Below, one piece after another: positions 1 through 7,747 of a stretch of 16,177 bases of DNA. Made by a program: the position numbers and the translations under genes. Every line of letters starts with the position of its first letter. The first letter of the stretch is position 1. The notes under the pieces were generated by a model. It was not told the DNA's origin. It was given only the letters and a program-made list of their open reading frames with translations, and ran no database searches. Origin of the DNA: an uncultured euryarchaeote (GTDB lineage Archaea > Thermoplasmatota > Poseidoniia > Poseidoniales > Poseidoniaceae); the NCBI GenBank assembly GCA_937897365.1, contig CALCOP010000084.1, forward strand, positions 1 to 16,177, written 5' to 3'.

Positions 1-1
1 T

Positions 2-733
2 CCTGATCGCAAATCAGGACATGAAACATTGCCAGCCGGAGAAGGCGCTGAAGCCTATCCATACACGCTTCGTTGGGATTGGGCTGATGAAATGCTGTAT
101 TGGTTTGACTGGTATCTCAAAGGAGAAGGTCGAGCGCCAACCCTCGGTGTTGAAATGCAAGACAATCGAGGTGCTTGGAGACTTGAGACGACTTACCCTG
201 CTCCAGATACTGAATACTTCACTATTAACGGCCAACAAATGAGTCCAAGCGGTGCTTCAATAGCATTCACTTCGCTTGATCCTGTTACCATGACCTACGG
301 TCCATTCGACCGAGATGTTCACATTGCTGGAATGCCAACTTTCCACATGTCGGTGACACCACACACTGCAAATGGCGGTCATGCCTTCTTAGAAATGAAA
401 GACGATTCTGGAATACACCTTGGTCACGCAGTCATGGACTTCCGGTTTGCTGACGGTGGACGTGATGGGAACTTAGCGCTTGTCGCTTTCTCGACCGTCA
501 TGGCTAAGATGGAATTTATGCCAATGGATGTTTTCCTTGAAGCAGGTGAATCAATTCATATTACGCTCACCCAAACTGGTGACGACTATGTTCCCTCTCC
601 TGCTGCAGTCGGGGGCTACACGATTAATTGGGCTGCCTCGACATTGACCTTGCCACTGGTCAACAGAACATGTGCAGACTTTTTCCAAGCTCCAATGCAT
701 GAATATTCACCTGATGCAGGACGTATCTGCTAA
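2..733 (+). CDS. PepX/CocE-type serine hydrolase, C-terminal part (5' end outside window)
   Basis: The reading frame is open from base 2, so this is the last 243 residues of a longer protein; the TTG at 29 is an internal codon and not a convincing start. The first residues, ending in SGHE, followed by a segment with YWFDWYLKG, match the part of the CocE/NonD and X-Pro dipeptidyl-peptidase (S15) family that carries the catalytic His and the 'WFDxxLKG' helix after it. The rest (about residues 85-225) looks like the jelly-roll C-terminal PepX_C domain: GPFDRDVHIAGMP strand pattern, then a long beta-rich region with a G-rich turn and a 'LEAGESIHITL' strand. The family hydrolyses peptide or ester bonds with an alpha/beta-hydrolase Ser-Asp-His triad; the Ser and Asp would lie upstream of the window, so activity cannot be judged. 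Substrate and location are unknown. The protein ends in Cys, and its TAA abuts the stop of the convergent neighbour. Confidence 0.78.
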   Translation, partial: PDRKSGHETLPAGEGAEAYPYTLRWDWADEMLYWFDWYLKGEGRAPTLGVEMQDNRGAWRLETTYPAPDTEYFTINGQQMSPSGASIAFTSLDPVTMTYGPFDRDVHIAGMPTFHMSVTPHTANGGHAFLEMKDDSGIHLGHAVMDFRFADGGRDGNLALVAFSTVMAKMEFMPMDVFLEAGESIHITLTQTGDDYVPSPAAVGGYTINWAASTLTLPLVNRTCADFFQAPMHEYSPDAGRIC

Positions 734-2725
734 TCAGTTAAACATTGAAAGGATATCACGGAACAAGTTCTGTGCATGGCCATCGCTTCGTTCTACGAGT
801 CGTTTAACGATGAGTTCGGGAGTTGAACGAGCCAAGTGATTTCTTTTTGGTGTTCGGTCAACCATCAATTCTAAGTTCGCATCAAGGCCCGTTGCTTCAA
901 TTCCATCAACTCTCAAATCTTGGCGTCCGGTTGCCTTGATAATTGCAGGGGCCAAGTGTGTCACAAGCATCATGCAAGTATCATCTTGCGCTTCCGCAGC
1001 CAGTAACATACCTGCAATAATTCGAGCTCCAGCGCCCGGTTCGGTTATTGCTTCAAGTTCATCAGCAAGAATGAGTTTTGGAGTAGGGTCGCTTACAACA
1101 TTGGCGAGTTCAACCAGTGTTTGTTCAAGCGCTCCAGCGCTTTGAGTTCCACCTGCCTTGGCTAAAATATGCAACGCATCAACCTGACCTACACGTGCAG
1201 AATCAGCAGGTACTGGTAGTCCCATGTGTGCCAGAATACAGGTATGTGCAAGCAATTCCAGAAGTGTAGTCTTACCGCCAGAGTTTGCTCCGGTGAGTAA
1301 TGCGAGAGATTGTTGGTCTGCTTTTTCACCAGCAAATCCAAGTCCATATGTGACAGGGTCAGGTTGACATCCAAGGAGGAGGTGCCTGCCGTTTTCAATG
1401 AATATTCCATGGTCGACTATTTCGGGAAGGACACAATTTCTTTCCATCGCCCACTGTGCAATACAGACCCATTGATCAAATTCTATGAGTGAACGTATAA
1501 CTTCTTCACAACGTTCCCGTAAAGGTCCGAGCTTCTTTGCAAGAATCAGCATGTGCTCAATTTCTCCAGTTCTGAGTTTTGTTTCCAAGGCAGAGTCAAT
1601 TTCATCAATTGCTTTACGGTTTATTTTGGCTGGCCATTGAGATGAAAATATGTCGTAAGGGCATCGAACGCCGGTTCCTTCAAGTGTCTCGATCATAGTT
1701 TGCTTTGCTTTTTCCATTGCCTCAGTGATGACATCGGTCGTTGCCTCTTGCAATTTTCTTTGGAATGCAGCACCGTCTGAAAGAGCTTCGAGCAACTCCG
1801 CTCCGCTAAGGTCCATTTTTGCGTCGTTCATCGCTTGGCCAACCTCAATATTGACCTGCTCTTCAAGCGCTTTCGCAGTTTTCCACAGACGGTCTTTGAC
1901 ATCAGCCATGATGTCTAAATCGCCTTGTTCATCGATGCTCATGAGAATTTCTGGAAGTTTTTCAAGTCCCAATGTCAATGCATACAATTCATCGATGAAA
2001 GGGTGTTTCTCGGCGGGGTTACGTCCCATCTGAACGACATCTGAGATAACGGTAAGAGTGCGGATATTATGCCGGAACCAATCAATAGTTCGCTCAGGTA
2101 GGATTAGTTCTGTATTGTTCGCATCGGGCAATACGACCCATCCATCAGGTGTATCGACAGGTGCACCAGAACCAATCCATGTTACTGATTTGAAAACGGT
2201 GTAGTCTTTCCATGTTTCTCCATCGCCAGGTTGCAAGACTCTGCACCATTTTTTGAACGAATCAAGTGGTTTTTTCGAAACTACAACTCGTTCATATCTT
2301 TCGCTGTTGAAGCGGGTTTGTCGGAGGTTGTGAAACAGCCCACTGAGCGTTTTCATACGCTCAGAATATGTTGTGGCATAGTTCATCGCATGGCTAACCT
2401 TTAATCTACGTTCAGCAGGATTTTCCAGTGGCATCAGCAATTGCATTCTCTCACGGGTAGCTGCACAAGAAGCGAATGAAACGATGTCATTGAGAAGGCT
2501 ACGATGTAGGCGTTCAGCCTCTTTGGTTGCCAGAAAAGATCCAGATTGTCCTGCAACCATTCGAGCGAGTGTTAATGCTCTTTTGGGAGAGACACCCTCA
2601 ATTTCAGCAATTCGTGCTATATCACCCGATTTTAATGAAGCCAGAGCCTGGTCTTCTCCACCAAAATGATCGGTTATTTTTTGCGCAAGTCGTTCACCAA
2701 CACCGGGCAGGGTACTCAGAACCAT
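734..2725 (-). CDS. MutS-family DNA-repair ATPase with N-terminal helix-hairpin-helix (MutS2-like, no Smr domain)
   Basis: 663 residues. Two helix-hairpin-helix motifs sit at the N-terminus (LPGVGERLAQKI about 6-17 and IEGVSPKRALTL about 42-53), suggesting DNA binding. A long helical middle region (about 65-440) resembles the MutS core/lever/clamp. The C-terminal ATPase has Walker A TGANSGGKTT (478-487, catalytic Lys485), a signature-like GGTQSAGALEQTLVEL (525-540), Walker B LILADE (551-556) and a switch His in LVTHL (590). This is the MutS/ABC-type dimeric ATPase fold. The mismatch-recognition domain I with its Phe-x-Glu motif and the C-terminal Smr nuclease of bacterial MutS2 are both absent. 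I infer binding of branched or recombination DNA rather than canonical mismatch repair; this is not shown by the sequence. It is the last gene of the leftward block. The ATG at 2725 is preceded by GTGATAC, a partial match to the archaeal anti-Shine-Dalgarno. Confidence 0.82.
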   Translation of the reverse strand: MVLSTLPGVGERLAQKITDHFGGEDQALASLKSGDIARIAEIEGVSPKRALTLARMVAGQSGSFLATKEAERLHRSLLNDIVSFASCAATRERMQLLMPLENPAERRLKVSHAMNYATTYSERMKTLSGLFHNLRQTRFNSERYERVVVSKKPLDSFKKWCRVLQPGDGETWKDYTVFKSVTWIGSGAPVDTPDGWVVLPDANNTELILPERTIDWFRHNIRTLTVISDVVQMGRNPAEKHPFIDELYALTLGLEKLPEILMSIDEQGDLDIMADVKDRLWKTAKALEEQVNIEVGQAMNDAKMDLSGAELLEALSDGAAFQRKLQEATTDVITEAMEKAKQTMIETLEGTGVRCPYDIFSSQWPAKINRKAIDEIDSALETKLRTGEIEHMLILAKKLGPLRERCEEVIRSLIEFDQWVCIAQWAMERNCVLPEIVDHGIFIENGRHLLLGCQPDPVTYGLGFAGEKADQQSLALLTGANSGGKTTLLELLAHTCILAHMGLPVPADSARVGQVDALHILAKAGGTQSAGALEQTLVELANVVSDPTPKLILADELEAITEPGAGARIIAGMLLAAEAQDDTCMMLVTHLAPAIIKATGRQDLRVDGIEATGLDANLELMVDRTPKRNHLARSTPELIVKRLVERSDGHAQNLFRDILSMFN

Positions 2726-2775
2726 GTATCACATCGTTTGTCAAGGGCTTTTGAGGATATTGCTCAAACACCCTC

Positions 2776-2783
2776 ATTTTATG
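2776..2783 (-). promoter_or_regulatory. possible TATA box for the MutS-like gene
   Basis: In the 103-bp gap between the lipoprotein stop and the MutS-like start, the minus strand reads CATAAAAT here, 51-58 bases before the ATG. With the usual archaeal TATA-to-start distance this would give a leader of roughly 25-30 bases. A second A+T-rich stretch (AAATATTTC, minus strand, about 2793-2801) is an alternative. This is pattern recognition only; read-through from the upstream lipoprotein gene is equally possible. Confidence 0.25.
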
Positions 2784-2828
2784 TGAAAAGTGAAATATTT
2801 GCCTATGTTGAAATCGAAGGTGAAATGC

Positions 2829-4235
2829 TCAATCCATCTCATATGGTAATTCGAGTTCAACAGCAAATAACGGGTCAGGGTCAGTAGAGTCATGGTAGGC
2901 GACAACGACTCCTCCATCGCTAAGAATGCCGAGCGAAGCGAAGTCAAATCGAATATCGTTTCCAGCGCCTGAGGTCGAATCTAAGTCTCCCTGTCCAATG
3001 TATGTCAAAGTGTCAGGTGACATGTCTTCTGAGTAGCCTCGAACATGGTAGACCATGTCAACATCAGGCCCTTCGGTACTTTGGTAGCGGATGTTGAGCA
3101 CGAAAAGGTCAAGTTCTCCGTTGGCTTGAAACTCCCATTCTTCAATTGAAGACGATACTGAACCCATGTCATAGGTCTGATTCTGCCAAGTGACTGCTCC
3201 GTCTTTTGACATGTAGTGAGTAAATGTAGTTCCAGAATTTGCAACACAGTGCAATGTCCCTGTTGAATCATAATGACAATATTCGGACGGGAATTGAACT
3301 TCTAATTCATTCCACGACAAGGTGGTGTCCATGTATGCAGCATTTCCGTTTGAGTAGTAACTTGGGAAGATGAGGCCACCTGTGGGCATTGGGAATGCCC
3401 TCATCTCTTTGTGCGGTTTGTTGACATCATAGTATGGAGTCAAGCCTTCTGCAGTAAAGTTAAGATCGAGTTCAATAACAGGGTCATTTGAATCCCTATC
3501 GGTAAACTGGAATGGATAATAATTGAGCCCATCAACACTGATTTGCCCTCCCGCATCAAGAGATTGGTGCCAGAAATTAGAGACCACAATACTTGCCCAT
3601 TCTCCATTTCCGATGGTAGAAGTAATCGGTCCAACCACTTCGACTTGCCAAGAACGGTCGTAAAATGGTTCAGTTAGACGGTTGTAACACCACTTCCATT
3701 CGTCTTCCGATTCATCAAACAGAATGGCATAAAATTTGTCGATTTTACCGTCTGCACCGATGTATGGGAACCACGACATAGAGATGATGTCTCCATTCGT
3801 TGCCTGAACGATACTTCCCTCACCCAATCCTTCTTGCCCGGGGTTGGTCGGAATCGCTGTTACACATTGTCCCAGAGCTGGTAGAACTCCCGGAATATAT
3901 GTGTCCCAAGCATGACCACGATCCTCACTGTAAACGGGATATTCCCCTCCGATATTGAGTATATCTCCTTCGATAGTGGTCGCTAAGTAATGCTCGCAAC
4001 AGTTCCCACCTTTGCTGGCATCAAAGACGGCCCAAGTTGTATTTGTTGTTTGATTGGTTCGCAAGTCAATGGTCATGAACATTCTCGGGTCTTCATGTTG
4101 GATGGTATCAACAAGTGCGTATGACTCCCAAACCGGTTCAACGGTTTCCTCTTCGACCAGTTTCTCTCCATCACCAAAACAGCCAGCCAAGAGCATGGAA
4201 GTTACCATGAGAACGGACAGTGCGATGCGACGCAT
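2829..4235 (-). CDS. secreted lipoprotein with Asp-box (BNR/sialidase-like) beta-propeller motifs
   Basis: 468 residues from the ATG at 4235. I chose this start because the codons that follow it directly encode a signal peptide (MRRIALSVLM...) ending in the lipobox LLAGC, with Cys19 as the expected lipidated residue. A longer frame starting at 4316 would place 27 polar residues ahead of the signal and overlap ileS. After an acidic linker the mature part is beta-rich, with Asp-box motifs SEDRGHAW (103-110) and SKDGAVTW (343-350), the hairpins found in BNR/sialidase-type propellers. Several Cys residues (C79, C80, C124, C183, C320, C330) could form disulfides outside the cell. I see no sialidase catalytic set (Arg triad, Tyr/Glu pair), so I do not call an enzyme; ligand binding or an unknown hydrolase is possible. 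It lies 62 bp downstream of ileS on the same strand, with no clear Shine-Dalgarno and no obvious terminator on either side. Confidence 0.75.
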   Translation of the reverse strand: MRRIALSVLMVTSMLLAGCFGDGEKLVEEETVEPVWESYALVDTIQHEDPRMFMTIDLRTNQTTNTTWAVFDASKGGNCCEHYLATTIEGDILNIGGEYPVYSEDRGHAWDTYIPGVLPALGQCVTAIPTNPGQEGLGEGSIVQATNGDIISMSWFPYIGADGKIDKFYAILFDESEDEWKWCYNRLTEPFYDRSWQVEVVGPITSTIGNGEWASIVVSNFWHQSLDAGGQISVDGLNYYPFQFTDRDSNDPVIELDLNFTAEGLTPYYDVNKPHKEMRAFPMPTGGLIFPSYYSNGNAAYMDTTLSWNELEVQFPSEYCHYDSTGTLHCVANSGTTFTHYMSKDGAVTWQNQTYDMGSVSSSIEEWEFQANGELDLFVLNIRYQSTEGPDVDMVYHVRGYSEDMSPDTLTYIGQGDLDSTSGAGNDIRFDFASLGILSDGGVVVAYHDSTDPDPLFAVELELPYEMD

Positions 4236-4297
4236 GTTTTGGCGTAGTGGCCCATCTCTTTGAAGGCGTCGCAGGTCCGTTAAGGGCGGTTTGTGCC

Positions 4298-7200
4298 TTA
4301 TTTGACCGTAAACCACACCGAAGTTCCATCGACTTCGAAGGTTTCAGCATCGTTAGAAGGCGCATCGGATTCAGAATGGAAAATTGAGGCAGCAGCACGT
4401 GTTTCCGATACAATCCATTCACGGTCTTGTTCAAACATCTCCGGTGCATTCTGTGTCCAAATTTCCAAATCAATAGTTGCTTCAATTGCGAGATTGAGAT
4501 CTTTACGCATGGCTTGAATCCTGCGGGTAATGTCTCGAGCAAGGCCTTTCGAAAGCAATGCTGGTGTGTCATTCATGTCAAGGACGAGGCTGATTTGTTG
4601 CGCTTGTTCACCTTGACCAAGAGTTACAGTAGATGCTGCGAAACCTTTTCGCTCCACCCGTCGAATTTCTACATCAGACTCTTCAATCTTAATGCCTAAA
4701 ATTTCACAAGAACCCGACTGAATGGCTGCAAACATTGCCTCAGGGTCATCAGCCTTTTTTATTTCACTTGCAACAGCGTTGACTTCACTTCGTGCTTTAG
4801 GGGCAAGAGCTCGGAAGTTCGGTGCAAGTTCAATTTGCTGGAATCGGTCAAGATCGTTCTCAACGGCAATCGTTTCGACATTCAATTCTTCAGCAAGGAT
4901 ATCATGGAATTCTTTCATGTCTGGACCAGACACAATCCAACCTTGCGCACATGGCAGTCGTTGTCTTCGACCAGCATCGACTCTGATTCGACGTCCTACT
5001 TCTGCCAGTTCACGAACCAGTGCCATGGTCGCTTCCAAATCAAGGTCCTGAGGTGGAAGAACAGCTGTTGCTGCGGCTTCTTGTTCATCCCAATGGTCGG
5101 CAGTTGCTCCATCAAGTGAGCCTGGAGCACCGAGTGGCCACGCGGCTTGGTGAACTGTAACACCTGTGAGATTTCTGTGAATTGTATCGACCATAAACGG
5201 GCTTACTGGGGCAACTAAGCGGCAAACGGTCGTCAAAATTTCATGCAACGTGTGTTGACACGCCACTTTATCGGTTGTCTCTGCATCATCCCATAGCCGA
5301 CGGCGGCTGCGTCGCACGTACCAGTTTGATACATCGTTGACGATAAAATCTTCAAGATCTCGGCATGCCTTGTGGAAGTTCCAACCTTTGAAATCTGCGT
5401 GATAATTGTGTGCAGTGGTGGCGAGACGAGATAAAATCCATCGGTCAAGCGATGGTCGGGAGGCAACATCGGATGTCGATTGTTCGGGGTCAAAACCATC
5501 GAGTGCTGCGTAGTCAGCATGGAACTTGTAGATGTTCCAGAGTGTCAAGAACATCTTTGCATACGTTTCTCGAACTCCGTTTGAATCAAACTTGAGAGGG
5601 TTCCACGGCGCCCCAGCAGTGACCATATACCACCGAGTGGCATCGGCACCTTCACGATTAAAGTGGTCCCATGGATCGACTATATTGCCACGTGATTTCG
5701 ACATTTTCTTTCCTTCAGCGTCCAAAATCAGTCCCAAACTCAAGCACCGCTTGTAAGCAGGTTTGTCAAAGACCGTAGTCGAGACAGCAAGTAAGGTGTA
5801 AAACCATCCACGAGTTTGGTCTACTCCTTCGCAGATGTAGTCGACAGGGAATGAAGCATCAAAGGTCTCGCCGCCGTCAAATGGATGGTGCCATTGAGCG
5901 AATGGCGCACAACCAGAATCAAACCAGCAATCCATGACAAAAGGTTCTCTGTGCATTGGTTTTCCATTTTCCGAAAGGAGTGTGAAACCATCGACAATCG
6001 GACGGTGAAGATCGACATCATCGGGGCAAACTGGATTTTCAATACCAGCAGCGACGGCTTTCGCAACCTCATTTTGCAATTCAGCAATTGAGCCGATGCA
6101 TTTCATGTTACCTTCATCATCACGCCAAACAGGAAGTGGGGTACCCCAATATCGTTCTCGGGAAATAGCCCAATCTTTGACGTTGCGCAACCATTCTCCG
6201 AATCGTCCTTCACCAACCCAATCAGGCGCCCATTCAACCTCGCTGTTAAACTCAAGTAGGCGTTCCTTAACCGCTGTCATTCGAACAAACCAAGAGTCCA
6301 TAGCGTAGTAAAGCAGGGGATGGTCAGTTCTCCAACAGTGTGGATAATCGTGCAGGTATGCCTTTTCACGATACAAAAGCCCGCTTTCGGGGCCTTTGCT
6401 GTTACTTCCCCCGGGTGCGGAGAGGAGTTCGATAATCGTCTGATCGCATTCTTTGACATATCGGCCATCGAGTTGCTCGTGTGTTCCTGAAAGGAAAGCG
6501 CCGTCCATTCCAACCGTGTGATATGCGGGTAAGCCAGCAGCCATTCCCAAATTGTAATCGTCTTCACCATACATTACGGCAGTGTGAACAACACCTGTTC
6601 CATCAGTTGTTGTAACCCAATCCGCTTCAAGAACAGTCCAAGCAGTGGTTGAATCACCTCGTGGAACCGCTTCAGGGAAAAGAGGTTCATATGAACGACC
6701 TACCAGCGAGGAGCCGGGGAATTCCTCGATGATTTCGACGTTGTGACGGAGAACTTCTTTCATCAAATCCTTAGCGAGAATGATCTCTTCACCGACCTCA
6801 GCTCCGCCTTGTCCAACCCAGTTTTCCGCTTGTTCTGTGATTCGTGCTCGGACATAGGTAACCTCTGGTCCAACTGCCAATCCAACATTTCCGGGAAGTG
6901 TCCATGGTGTGGTGGTCCATGCCAAAATACTCGCTGAGTCATCGGTTAATTTGAATTTCACATAAACCGATGGTTCCTCAACTTCTTTGTAGCCAAGAGC
7001 GACTTCGTGACTTGAATAAGAGGTTCCAGTTTGGGGGCAATATGGGAGGACTTTGTAACCTCGATACAGGAGTCCTTTGTCGAACATTTGTTTCATTGCC
7101 CACCAACATGATTCAACATAATTATTTTCGAGAGTGACATAAGGATTGTCTAAATCGACCCAGTAAGCCATTCGTTCCGTCATTTCTCTCCACGCTGATT

Positions 7201-7585
7201 CGTAGGTCCAGACTGAATCACGGCACGCTTGATTGAAGTTATCCATGCCGTAGGCCTCAATGGCTTCGTTCGACATCAAATCCATGCGCTTCTGAACTTC
7301 TATTTCCACGGGTAGACCATGCGTGTCCCATCCACCTTTTCGTTCAACTCGGAATCCTTCCATTGTTTTCCAACGGCATACAAGGTCCTTGTAAGCACGG
7401 GCGACGACGTGATGAATTCCAGGTTTTCCGTTCGCAGTGGGTGGCCCTTCAAGGAAGATAAATGGTGCTCCATTTCTATTGGATTCTATCGATTGCTGGA
7501 ATGCATTTTCGCTTTTCCATGCCTCAAGCAAAGCAGTTTCAAGAGCGACAGCGTCGAGTTCCCCTGCAGCCTTAGGACGTCCCAT
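4298..7585 (-). CDS. ileS: isoleucine--tRNA ligase (IleRS)
   Basis: 1095 residues, full length for the long class of class I isoleucyl-tRNA synthetase. It charges tRNA-Ile with isoleucine in the cytoplasm and hydrolyses mischarged Val-tRNA-Ile. Visible landmarks: the HIGH signature appears as GIHH (56-59) within PPTANGKPGIHH; GGWDTHGLP at 84-92; the CP1 editing domain begins with AWTTTPWTLPGN (222-233) and contains GTGVVHTAVMYGEDD (329-343) with its conserved Asp; the KMSKS loop is intact (627-631, in GKKMSKSRGN). A helical anticodon-binding domain follows (about 700-870), then a C-terminal extension of the type seen after IleRS catalytic cores, with ARDITRRIQAMRKDLNL. All key motifs are present, so it should be active. 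GIHH in place of HxGH, and HTAV in place of HIAP, are shared with some bacterial IleRS groups as I recall them. It heads the leftward block. Confidence 0.97.
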   Translation of the reverse strand: MGRPKAAGELDAVALETALLEAWKSENAFQQSIESNRNGAPFIFLEGPPTANGKPGIHHVVARAYKDLVCRWKTMEGFRVERKGGWDTHGLPVEIEVQKRMDLMSNEAIEAYGMDNFNQACRDSVWTYESAWREMTERMAYWVDLDNPYVTLENNYVESCWWAMKQMFDKGLLYRGYKVLPYCPQTGTSYSSHEVALGYKEVEEPSVYVKFKLTDDSASILAWTTTPWTLPGNVGLAVGPEVTYVRARITEQAENWVGQGGAEVGEEIILAKDLMKEVLRHNVEIIEEFPGSSLVGRSYEPLFPEAVPRGDSTTAWTVLEADWVTTTDGTGVVHTAVMYGEDDYNLGMAAGLPAYHTVGMDGAFLSGTHEQLDGRYVKECDQTIIELLSAPGGSNSKGPESGLLYREKAYLHDYPHCWRTDHPLLYYAMDSWFVRMTAVKERLLEFNSEVEWAPDWVGEGRFGEWLRNVKDWAISRERYWGTPLPVWRDDEGNMKCIGSIAELQNEVAKAVAAGIENPVCPDDVDLHRPIVDGFTLLSENGKPMHREPFVMDCWFDSGCAPFAQWHHPFDGGETFDASFPVDYICEGVDQTRGWFYTLLAVSTTVFDKPAYKRCLSLGLILDAEGKKMSKSRGNIVDPWDHFNREGADATRWYMVTAGAPWNPLKFDSNGVRETYAKMFLTLWNIYKFHADYAALDGFDPEQSTSDVASRPSLDRWILSRLATTAHNYHADFKGWNFHKACRDLEDFIVNDVSNWYVRRSRRRLWDDAETTDKVACQHTLHEILTTVCRLVAPVSPFMVDTIHRNLTGVTVHQAAWPLGAPGSLDGATADHWDEQEAAATAVLPPQDLDLEATMALVRELAEVGRRIRVDAGRRQRLPCAQGWIVSGPDMKEFHDILAEELNVETIAVENDLDRFQQIELAPNFRALAPKARSEVNAVASEIKKADDPEAMFAAIQSGSCEILGIKIEESDVEIRRVERKGFAASTVTLGQGEQAQQISLVLDMNDTPALLSKGLARDITRRIQAMRKDLNLAIEATIDLEIWTQNAPEMFEQDREWIVSETRAAASIFHSESDAPSNDAETFEVDGTSVWFTVK

Positions 7586-7747
7586 GTCGTGCCGAGTAGA
7601 GTTTTTGTCTTGAACCTCTCCCTTCTTTTTCTACGAAAGAGTGAACATTCTGTCTGATTCCTAAGTCATCAAAAGCAGGGCATTGAAGGGAAATCAACGA
7701 AACTGAGTAGGGGTATGTTTGAAGTCCTTTAACCGTTAGGAGAGATT
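7586..7747. promoter_or_regulatory. divergent intergenic region between ileS and the surface-protein gene
   Basis: These 162 bp must carry the start signals for both the leftward (ileS) and rightward (surface protein-nadE-trhO) blocks. On the minus strand TAGAAAAA (7626-7633) lies 41-48 bases before the ileS ATG and is a weak TATA candidate. It sits inside a pyrimidine-rich run on the plus strand (about 7614-7632). On the plus strand I see no convincing TATA box; GGTATGTTT (about 7712-7720) is the nearest A+T-rich element, but it is close to the start codon. No strong inverted repeat or riboswitch-like fold was recognised by eye. Confidence 0.35.
7738..7744 (+). promoter_or_regulatory. Shine-Dalgarno site of the surface-protein gene
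   Basis: AGGAGAG ends three bases before the ATG at 7748. It is complementary to the 16S anti-Shine-Dalgarno core and supports that start codon over internal ATGs. The spacing is on the short side. Confidence 0.55.

Noticed and set aside
2726..2828. Small RNA or riboswitch in the gap before the MutS-like gene
   Set aside because: A+T-rich with no stable inverted repeat seen by eye; it is explained by a plain promoter region.
4236..4297. Possible terminator hairpin after ileS
   Set aside because: Only a three-base stem (CCG/CGG) around the stop region and no U-run; too weak to call.
4236..4316. Upstream extension of the lipoprotein gene to an ATG at 4316
   Set aside because: It would overlap the end of ileS and add 27 polar residues in front of a textbook signal peptide; the ATG at 4235 places the signal peptide and lipobox correctly.
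4171..4572. 133-codon minus-strand frame across the ileS/lipoprotein junction
   Set aside because: It overlaps the conserved ileS C-terminus and the lipoprotein signal peptide out of frame, with no recognisable domain.
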